Shown: in pieces, positions 8,165-14,913 of the stretch | Position numbering within the stretch: position 1 is the first letter of the stretch | Layout: each line of letters starts with the position of its first letter | Source of the DNA: RGIG4708 sp045538875 | Lineage (GTDB): Bacteria; Bacillota; Clostridia; UMGS1810 | Assembly (NCBI GenBank): GCA_045538875.1 | Contig: JAZQEG010000024.1 | Location: forward strand, 1 to 64,000 | Reading direction: 5' to 3' | Length of the DNA stretch: 64,000 bases | Position numbers and translations under genes: made by a program | The notes under the pieces: model-generated | Told to the model about the DNA's origin: nothing | The model's database searches: none | The model's input: only the letters and a program-made list of their open reading frames with translations

Positions 8165-9784
8165 ATGAAAATAGGTGAAAAAATCGTTGGTTTGCGTAAT
8201 ATGGCAGGGATATCTCAGGAACAGCTTGCAGAAAGGCTCGAGGTATCAAGACAGTCCGTTTCAAAATGGGAAATGGATCAGGCTCTTTTGCAAATAGACA
8301 AGGTTTTACAACTTTGCGAAATTTTTGATATATCAGCAGATGAGCTTTTGAGAGATAAAATTGAGTTGCCGGCAAAGCAAGCAAATGCACCTCAAAAAAA
8401 CAAATACTTTGGTACTGATGGCTTTCGAGGAGAGGCAAATGTAAATTTAACATCAATGCAGGCGTACAAAGTGGGCAGATTTTTGGGATGGTATTATTCA
8501 AATCAAATTTCGGGCGCCAAAACAAATCATCGCCCTAAAATTGTAATTGGTAAGGATACAAGGCGCTCAAGCTATATGCTTGAATATTCGATAGTTGCAG
8601 GTATAACTGCATCGGGTGCCGATGCATATATGCTGCATGTTACAACAACACCAAGCGTTTCGTATGTTACAAGGCAGGAGGAGTTTGACTGCGGTATTAT
8701 GATTACTGCATCGCACAATCCGTTTTACGACAACGGAATTAAGGTAATAAACAAATATGGCGAAAAGCTTGATGACGCCACCACCCAATTAATAGAAGCA
8801 TATATAGACGGCAATTTAAAAGCATTGGGTGTTACCACTGCTGATTTGCCTTTGGCAACAAAAGATAAAATAGGCTGTATTAACGATTACTCCTCAGGCA
8901 GAAACCGTTATGTAGGTTATTTAATTTCTCTTGCATCTCACTCTTACAAATCCCTAAAAATAGGTCTTGACTGTGCAAACGGTGCTTCGTGGATGATTGC
9001 AAAATCAGTTTTTGCAGCGCTTGGTGCACAAACTGTAGTTGTTGGAGCACAGCCCGATGGCCTTAATGTTAACGAAAATTGCGGCTCAACACATATCGAA
9101 AATTTGTGCAAGCTTGTAAAGGAACAGCATCTTGATGTTGGTTTTGCATTTGACGGCGATGCAGACAGATGTATAGCAGTTGACGGAAACGGAAATATTG
9201 TTGATGGTGATATGATGCTTTATATTTTAGGAAAGCGTCTTAAATCAAGAGGAATGCTCAACAACAATACAGTAGTTGCTACAATTATGTCCAACAGCGG
9301 TTTGCTTTCAAGCCTTGCAAAAGAGGGCATCAAGTGTGCACAAACTAATGTAGGTGACCGATTTGTTTACGAATGTATGCAGGAAAAAGGCTATGCTCTT
9401 GGAGGTGAACAATCGGGACATATTATAATCAAAAAATATGCAACCACAGGTGACGGCATACTCACAGCAATTATGCTTGCAGAGGAAATATGCGATTCTA
9501 AGCTTTCTCTTGCAGAGCTTGCAGCTCCTGTTAAGCTTTATCCTCAATACATTAAAAATATCAGGGTTAAAGACAAGGCTGCCGTGCTAAAAGATAAAGC
9601 AGTTTTGGAAAGCAAGGCTGAGGTTGAAAAACTCATTGCAGGCAAAGGCCGCGCACTGCTCAGACAAAGCGGTACCGAACCTGTTATACGAGTAATGATT
9701 GAGAGTGAAAGTGAACAAAAGTGCATACAATATGCACAAAAAATCGTAGACAAAATTATCGAAAGGGGACACAGCGTTGAATAA
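8165..9784 (+). CDS. fusion of an XRE helix-turn-helix domain with a GlmM-like phosphohexomutase
   Basis: A 539-residue protein. Residues 1-62 are a clear XRE/HTH_3 DNA-binding domain (SQEQLAERLEVSRQSVSKWE). After a linker to about residue 78 comes a full alpha-D-phosphohexomutase: KYFGTDGFRGEAN, the phosphoserine loop TASHNP with Ser183, the metal loop DGDADR with Asp330/332/334, the sugar loop GEQSGH and the phosphate loop RQSGTEPVIRV. These match phosphoglucosamine mutase, which converts glucosamine-6-P to glucosamine-1-P for cell-wall synthesis. There is no stop or start between the domains, and the enzyme part alone is of normal length (about 460). It may be a regulator with a sugar-phosphate sensor, an enzyme that binds DNA, or both. 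It overlaps the next reading frame by eight bases. Confidence 0.88.
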   Translation: MKIGEKIVGLRNMAGISQEQLAERLEVSRQSVSKWEMDQALLQIDKVLQLCEIFDISADELLRDKIELPAKQANAPQKNKYFGTDGFRGEANVNLTSMQAYKVGRFLGWYYSNQISGAKTNHRPKIVIGKDTRRSSYMLEYSIVAGITASGADAYMLHVTTTPSVSYVTRQEEFDCGIMITASHNPFYDNGIKVINKYGEKLDDATTQLIEAYIDGNLKALGVTTADLPLATKDKIGCINDYSSGRNRYVGYLISLASHSYKSLKIGLDCANGASWMIAKSVFAALGAQTVVVGAQPDGLNVNENCGSTHIENLCKLVKEQHLDVGFAFDGDADRCIAVDGNGNIVDGDMMLYILGKRLKSRGMLNNNTVVATIMSNSGLLSSLAKEGIKCAQTNVGDRFVYECMQEKGYALGGEQSGHIIIKKYATTGDGILTAIMLAEEICDSKLSLAELAAPVKLYPQYIKNIRVKDKAAVLKDKAVLESKAEVEKLIAGKGRALLRQSGTEPVIRVMIESESEQKCIQYAQKIVDKIIERGHSVE

Positions 9785-9989
9785 ATTTGTTGAAACAAAA
9801 AAACTATTTGATTGTAAAACCCCATATCTTGTAAGTTTGTTTAAAAAATATGAGTATCCGTGGGATATGCTCCCCGTGCTTAAAGATTACATCAGCCAAT
9901 TGATTAAAGATGGAATTGACGGATACAAAGAGATTTGTGATGGTGTACCTGTTGGCAATCATGCCCATATGGGTGCAGCTTCACCCTGA
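9777..9989 (+). pseudogene. truncated GlmU/left-handed-helix acyltransferase-like remnant
   Basis: A 70-codon frame from a TTG at 9777 (gaaagggg at 9761-9768), overlapping the end of the mutase gene. Residues 9-50 (LFDCKTPYLVSLFKKYEYPW) resemble, from memory of the family, the N-terminus of clostridial UDP-GlcNAc diphosphorylase / left-handed beta-helix acyltransferases, normally 200 or more residues. The last residues VGNHAHMGAAS recall a late segment of the same family (HMGAGS). That pattern suggests an internal deletion that joined both ends, followed by a stop. It could alternatively be a small functional protein. Homology is from memory and unverified. Confidence 0.5.
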
Positions 9990-10027
9990 TGTTACAGTAA
10001 TTTATTCAAAAAATTAATCAAATTTAA

Positions 10028-10063
10028 ATGACAATTATCTGTTATAGATAGTTGTCATTTTTG
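10028..10063 (+). terminator. intrinsic terminator
   Basis: Stem atgacaattatct paired with agatagttgtcat around a five-base loop, followed by a T-rich tail. It ends the HTH-mutase operon. Confidence 0.85.
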
Positions 10064-10119
10064 TTTTAAATACAGCTTTTGTACATTGTTTTACTTGTAG
10101 TTACATAATGCCTGCGGTG

Positions 10120-10148
10120 TTGACAATGGTAAATGTAAATGATATAAT
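10120..10148 (+). promoter_or_regulatory. consensus sigma-A promoter
   Basis: TTGACA at 10120-10125 and TATAAT at 10143-10148 with a 17-base spacer, both perfect matches to the housekeeping consensus. It lies about 95 bases before the ATG at 10244. The leader contains no obvious structure. Confidence 0.88.
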
Positions 10149-10243
10149 TAGTCTAGAATTAAAGGTGGGTTGGCAATTGCTTTATACTTACTTTTGTAAT
10201 TAAAAACATAACACAATTTAATAATTTGTAAAGGAGTAATATA

Positions 10244-11758
10244 ATGAAAAGCATTAACATTATGAATTTTGTCCGTGATATTGACGAACGAATGGAAAAC
10301 AGTCAGGAATATCTTTATGAAACAACCAGACAAGAGCTTGAACTTGTAAATGAGTTTGGCTTTAAAAATACATTTTTGCTCCAGTACGATGCCATTTGCG
10401 ATGACAGATATCAAAAGCTGTTTAAGGAGAACAACACAGGGTTAACCGAGCTGGGTCTGTGGTACGAAATTGTTGAGCCACTCACCACCGCTTGCGGTCT
10501 GCCTTACAAAAGTGAGCAGGGGTGGAAGTGGGATTGGCACATAATTCCAGGCTTTTCTATGGGCTACACAGTTAAAGAGAGAGAAATGCTTGCCGATGAA
10601 GCTATGCGTAAATTTAAAGAGGTTTATGGTTATTATCCCAAAACTGTTGCTAGCTGGCTTATCGACACACACACTATAAATTATCTTGCCGATAATTATG
10701 ATATATCAACCTTTGCCATTTGCCGCGATCAGGTGAGCACCGATGCTTACACTTTGGTAGGCGGGTATTTTAATCAGGCATATTATCCTTCAAGATGCAA
10801 TGTATTTACACCTGCCCAAACCAAAGAGTATCGTGTAAATGTACCTGTATTTCGCCTTCTTGGCCCTTGCCCTATACATAATTATGAATACAAAAAATAT
10901 ATTTCAGATGAGTTAAAACATGTACACGGCTGTTACACCATGGAGCCTGTCTGGCATGCAGGCAGCACACCTGAGGTTGTTGACTGGTTTTTTAACACAT
11001 TTTTCAAAAATGAAGACCTCGGTTTTTCATATGCACATATCGGGCAGGAAAATTCGTTTGGTATGGATATTATTCCTGCACTTCGTATGCAGCTTGAAAA
11101 GGTTAAACAGTTACACGATGTGTGTGTGCAAACAATGAGTGAAACAGGACAGGCATTTAAAAAAATGTATCCGCAAAAAACTCCTGCCACCTCTGTGGTT
11201 GCTCTTGACAACTGGGACACCGCAGATATGCAGTCGGTATATTACGACTGCCAAAATTATGTTTGCAATATATTGCGCTATAACAACACCATATCTATCC
11301 GCGCATTTTATCTTTTTGATGAGCGCATTAAAGAAAAATATCTCACTGAGGTTTGTACCACTTTTGATGCAATATACGAAAATATGCCTCTTGTAGACAC
11401 ACTTAACTGTGAAGACAAACAACAAATATGCGGTCTTGTACTGGATGAAAATGCAAAGGAATTTTTTGTACAAAAAACAGATGAAGGTGTATTAAAGGTA
11501 TATTGGGATGACAAACAGGTTGTTTTTGACGAACAAAAAATAACAGTGTTTGCAAAAGAAATCTGCTTGTATACCAAATATTCTAAGCCACACATTACAG
11601 TAAATGGCACAACCTTGCTTTATCAATATAAGGGCAACAGCTATTCATTGCAAATAAACGGGGCAAATGTAATTATGGATGAGGACAAAATAAAAATAGT
11701 TTGTGACGGCGAAAAGTTTGAGCTTTGTCCTTTGGTACATAATCACCATATAGTGTAA
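10244..11758 (+). CDS. cytoplasmic DUF3863-like protein, possible glycoside hydrolase/deacetylase fold
   Basis: A 504-residue protein with no signal peptide. The N-terminal 330 residues (FLLQYDAICDDRY, WDWHIIPGFSMGY, CRDQVSTDAYTLVGGYFNQA, FRLLGPCPIH) resemble the DUF3863 family, known mostly from Bacteroides and placed in the glycoside hydrolase/deacetylase superfamily; this is recognition from memory. The C-terminal 150 residues look like a beta-rich accessory domain. No substrate can be named. It has its own perfect promoter and is followed after 21 bases by ispE with no terminator, so the two may be cotranscribed. Confidence 0.6.
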   Translation: MKSINIMNFVRDIDERMENSQEYLYETTRQELELVNEFGFKNTFLLQYDAICDDRYQKLFKENNTGLTELGLWYEIVEPLTTACGLPYKSEQGWKWDWHIIPGFSMGYTVKEREMLADEAMRKFKEVYGYYPKTVASWLIDTHTINYLADNYDISTFAICRDQVSTDAYTLVGGYFNQAYYPSRCNVFTPAQTKEYRVNVPVFRLLGPCPIHNYEYKKYISDELKHVHGCYTMEPVWHAGSTPEVVDWFFNTFFKNEDLGFSYAHIGQENSFGMDIIPALRMQLEKVKQLHDVCVQTMSETGQAFKKMYPQKTPATSVVALDNWDTADMQSVYYDCQNYVCNILRYNNTISIRAFYLFDERIKEKYLTEVCTTFDAIYENMPLVDTLNCEDKQQICGLVLDENAKEFFVQKTDEGVLKVYWDDKQVVFDEQKITVFAKEICLYTKYSKPHITVNGTTLLYQYKGNSYSLQINGANVIMDEDKIKIVCDGEKFELCPLVHNHHIV

Positions 11759-11779
11759 AAAGTTACATAGGAGTTTTAT

Positions 11780-12637
11780 ATGAATACACAAAACCGCATA
11801 AAAGTAAATGCACCTGCAAAAATTAACTTAGTGCTTGATGTGTTAAACAAAAGGCCCGACGGATACCATAATGTAAAAATGGTTATGCAGTCGCTTGCAC
11901 TTTGCGATGTTGTAACTGTAGAGCAAACAAAAAGCGGCATTACAATTTCGTCAAACAAGGGCAGCGTGCCTTTAGATAACACAAACATTGCATACAAAGC
12001 TGCAAAAACAATGCTCGAGGCGGCAAATTTGGATATAGGTGTTCATATAGACATTCAAAAAAACATTCCTGTTGCGGCAGGCCTTGCAGGCGGCAGCACC
12101 GACGGAGCGGCCGTTTTAATTGCACTCAACAGTATGCTTGAGCTAGGCTTTTCAAAACAGCAATTAATGCAATTAGGCGCCAAATTTGGTGCCGATGTTC
12201 CATATTGTGTTTTGCAGGGCACGGCACTTGCCGAGGGCACAGGCACACAACTTAAGGAGCTTTTGCCTTACGGCACACACACGGTTTTGCTTGTAAAGCC
12301 CGACATTTCGGTGTCAACTCCGTGGGTTTACCAAAATCTCAATTTGAGTGAAGTTTTGCACCCCGATGTTGACAAATTTATTGATTGCATAAAAAATAAA
12401 AATTATACCCAAAGCTACGAGTATATGGGCAATGTTTTAGAGAGTGTAACAGTTAAACAACACCCTGTGATTGACCAAATCAAAAACAAAATGTACTCTC
12501 TCGGCGCGTCAGTTTCGCTTATGAGCGGCAGCGGCCCCACAGTTTTTGGGATTTTTGATGACGATGAAAAAGCAAACCTTGCTGCCCAAATTTTTAAAAA
12601 TGATTTTAAAGAGGTAATTGTTACTCAAACTGTATAA
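11780..12637 (+). CDS. ispE: 4-diphosphocytidyl-2-C-methyl-D-erythritol kinase
   Basis: A 285-residue GHMP kinase. The N-terminus KVNAPAKINLVLDVLNKRPDGYH, the ATP loop PVAAGLAGGSTDGAA and the C-terminal MSGSGPTVFGIF are diagnostic for IspE. It phosphorylates CDP-methylerythritol in the non-mevalonate isoprenoid pathway in the cytoplasm. A strong terminator follows. Confidence 0.96.
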   Translation: MNTQNRIKVNAPAKINLVLDVLNKRPDGYHNVKMVMQSLALCDVVTVEQTKSGITISSNKGSVPLDNTNIAYKAAKTMLEAANLDIGVHIDIQKNIPVAAGLAGGSTDGAAVLIALNSMLELGFSKQQLMQLGAKFGADVPYCVLQGTALAEGTGTQLKELLPYGTHTVLLVKPDISVSTPWVYQNLNLSEVLHPDVDKFIDCIKNKNYTQSYEYMGNVLESVTVKQHPVIDQIKNKMYSLGASVSLMSGSGPTVFGIFDDDEKANLAAQIFKNDFKEVIVTQTV

Positions 12638-12660
12638 AATTAATAAAAACAGTTAATAAT

Positions 12661-12697
12661 TAGGTTGGACAAACAATATGTCCAACCTTATTTTTTT
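12661..12697 (+). terminator. intrinsic terminator after ispE
   Basis: Stem aggttggaca paired with tgtccaacct, followed by a run of T at 12690-12697. An in-frame ATG at 12678 inside this hairpin is therefore unlikely to start spoIIR. Confidence 0.85.
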
Positions 12698-12713
12698 AAC
12701 GAGGATGATAATT

Positions 12714-13352
12714 ATGAAAAAAATAATTCCTGCACTTTTAATAGGATTTTTGATGTGCTTTGTTGTAAATGCATATATGGACAACGCCAAAACTGCGCTT
12801 GCAAACGGTGTAATACGGCTGCATGTTGTTGCAAACAGTGATTCGGGCGCCGACCAGAGCCTCAAGCTCAAGGTGCGTGACAAAATACTGAGCGAGTGCG
12901 GCAATGAGTTTTCGCTATCACATAATATAGATGCTGTATCGGCAGATATTTTAACAAGCCTTGATCATATCAAAAAAATTGCGGAGGACGAAATTGCAAA
13001 AAACGGATATAATTATGATGTTAATGTAAGCTATGGCACTCAAAGCTTTCCGCGCAAAAGCTATGGTGACATAACATTTCCAAAAGGGGATTATCAGGCT
13101 CTTAAGGTTGTAATAGGAAATGGCAGTGGCAAAAACTGGTGGTGTGTGCTGTTTCCGCCGCTGTGCTTTGTAGATGAGGCTTGTGTGAGTGTTGACACGC
13201 AAGCGCAGGATTATTTAAAAAATCAGCTTGGCAGCAGTGCATACAGTATGGTAACAGGCGGAGTAGAGTTTAAACTCAAAAGCTATGAGCTGTGGCAAAG
13301 CGGTAAGGCGCTTGTAAACAATGCAATGATGTATTTAAGCACAAAATATTAA
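12714..13352 (+). CDS. spoIIR: stage II sporulation protein R
   Basis: A 212-residue protein with an N-terminal signal/membrane segment (IIPALLIGFLMCFVVNAYM) followed by the SpoIIR domain (VIRLHVVANSDSGADQSLKLKVRD). SpoIIR is made in the forespore, exported, and triggers SpoIIGA to process pro-sigma-E. The ATG at 12714 follows gaggatga. Although spoIIGA and its target sigE lie about 5 kb upstream, spoIIR is a separate transcription unit preceded by a terminator, as expected for forespore expression. Confidence 0.93.
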   Translation: MKKIIPALLIGFLMCFVVNAYMDNAKTALANGVIRLHVVANSDSGADQSLKLKVRDKILSECGNEFSLSHNIDAVSADILTSLDHIKKIAEDEIAKNGYNYDVNVSYGTQSFPRKSYGDITFPKGDYQALKVVIGNGSGKNWWCVLFPPLCFVDEACVSVDTQAQDYLKNQLGSSAYSMVTGGVEFKLKSYELWQSGKALVNNAMMYLSTKY

Positions 13353-13435
13353 TAAATTTAAAGTTTTATATCTTTACAACGTGATTTGCTTAATATATAA
13401 TCATATTAACAGACTGTTTTGAGGAGGTCACGTTT

Positions 13436-14590
13436 ATGATATCTAATCAAAAGGTGGCAGCAATAATATGCGAATATAATCCGTTTCACAACGGTCACAA
13501 ATATCATATAGAGCAAACAAAAAAGCAAACAGGCGCACAATATGTTATATGCATAATGAGCGGCAGTATGGTTCAGCGCGGCGAAATTGCAATAACTGAC
13601 AAATGGCAAAGGGCGCAAACTGCCGTCAACAGCGGTGCCGACCTTGTAATAGAGCTGCCTGCATACTATGTATTGCAATCTGCACAAAACTTTGCTTTTG
13701 GTGCGGTGGACCTTTTAAACAAAAGCGGTGTTGTTGATTACCTCTCATTTGGAAGCGAAACAGGGGATATTGAGCACCTTAAGAGCATATCAAATATTAT
13801 TGATACCCAGCCTGAAGTGTTTACAAATACTCTCAAGCAGCAAATGGATATCGGCATCGGTTACCCTGCTGCTTTTGAGGCGGCATTGTCAGCGTGCGGC
13901 ATAAAGGATAAGCTTAGCCCCAACGACATACTTGCGGTTAATTATATAAAGGCACTAATGCAGTTAAATTCGGCAATAGTGCCTGTTGCAGTGCCTCGTA
14001 CAAGCAATTACCACAGCACAAGCGCAAATGGTAATTGTGCAAGTGCAACTGCAGTACGCAATATGATTAAAACAGGTGATGATATATCATCGCTTGTGCC
14101 ACAAATACCATCCGATATATATAATGAAAGCAGGCTTGAAAGCCTCGTACTTGGTTTTTTTCGCCTTGCACAGCCTCATAGCCTGCGTGACATTTTGGGT
14201 ATGGAAGAGGGGCTTGCTGAGCGTATGATAAGCTGCGCAAAAAAAGCTGCAAGCCTTGACGAATTTATAAACAGCTGTGTTACCAAAAGGTACACAGCCC
14301 ACCGAATAAGGCGTGTTATGATGTGCTCTTGTTTGGGTATAAAAAAAGGCTTTGAGTGTGACTACATAAGAGTGCTTGCATCAAACAAAAACGGCTTTGA
14401 AATAATTTTGCAAATAAAGCAAAAAGGCCTTGTTGATGTAATAACAAAAATGGCAGATTTTAAACCGCACAAAAACAGCTCAATACAATTTGACATAATG
14501 TCAACCGATATTGCAGCTCTTTGCTCACAAATTGAGCAAAACCGCATAGCATCAAGGGATTACACAGCCCCGCCTGTGATTATAAAATAA
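13436..14590 (+). CDS. tmcAL: tRNA(Met) cytidine acetate ligase (TmcAL, YlbM family)
   Basis: A 384-residue nucleotidyltransferase-fold protein. The HxGH-type motif is CEYNPFHNGHKYHI (residues 13-26), followed by IMSGSMVQRGE and the C-terminal helical domain. Family members use acetate and ATP to make N4-acetylcytidine at the wobble position of elongator tRNA-Met. Start and length are normal, with gaggaggt ahead of the ATG. It stands alone between spoIIR and a strong terminator. Confidence 0.93.
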   Translation: MISNQKVAAIICEYNPFHNGHKYHIEQTKKQTGAQYVICIMSGSMVQRGEIAITDKWQRAQTAVNSGADLVIELPAYYVLQSAQNFAFGAVDLLNKSGVVDYLSFGSETGDIEHLKSISNIIDTQPEVFTNTLKQQMDIGIGYPAAFEAALSACGIKDKLSPNDILAVNYIKALMQLNSAIVPVAVPRTSNYHSTSANGNCASATAVRNMIKTGDDISSLVPQIPSDIYNESRLESLVLGFFRLAQPHSLRDILGMEEGLAERMISCAKKAASLDEFINSCVTKRYTAHRIRRVMMCSCLGIKKGFECDYIRVLASNKNGFEIILQIKQKGLVDVITKMADFKPHKNSSIQFDIMSTDIAALCSQIEQNRIASRDYTAPPVIIK

Positions 14591-14592
14591 CC

Positions 14593-14638
14593 AAAGAGGC
14601 CGTATCAAAATGAAAGCATTTTGATACGGCCTCTTTTA
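14593..14638 (+). terminator. intrinsic terminator after tmcAL
   Basis: A 20-base stem starting aaagaggccgtatcaaaatg with its complement and a T tail. The central palindrome gtatcaaaatg...cattttgatac recurs in the terminator after proC at 40470-40511. Confidence 0.9.
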
Positions 14639-14716
14639 ATGCAAAGGATGATTAATTATAACAAAATGTTTACAAAATTTTGTATGCACAAAAATCCTGA
14701 AATAATAAAATTTATC

Positions 14717-14745
14717 TTTACAAATAGTAAAATTTAGTGTATAAT
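14717..14745 (+). promoter_or_regulatory. sigma-A-type promoter of the pectin/S-layer-homology region
   Basis: TTTACA at 14717-14722 and TATAAT at 14740-14745 with a 17-base spacer. It lies about 170 bases before the first gene of the region (14914). The untranslated leader between has no open frame above 25 codons. Confidence 0.75.
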
Positions 14746-14913
14746 TACTATGATAGTGGAAGAGTGTTGAATTGTTATGGCACAAAGCATTTATAAAAAG
14801 GCGCAGGGATTACAATTTTCAATAAAAAATTCTGCTACATATTACAGGTAAATTTAGTATATAAACGGTATAAATACCGATTGTATAAATTAACAAGGAA
14901 AGAGGTATGCAAT

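Noticed and set aside
14777..14851. 24-codon frame in the leader before the PL22-like gene
   Set aside because: No ribosome binding site and too short to support.
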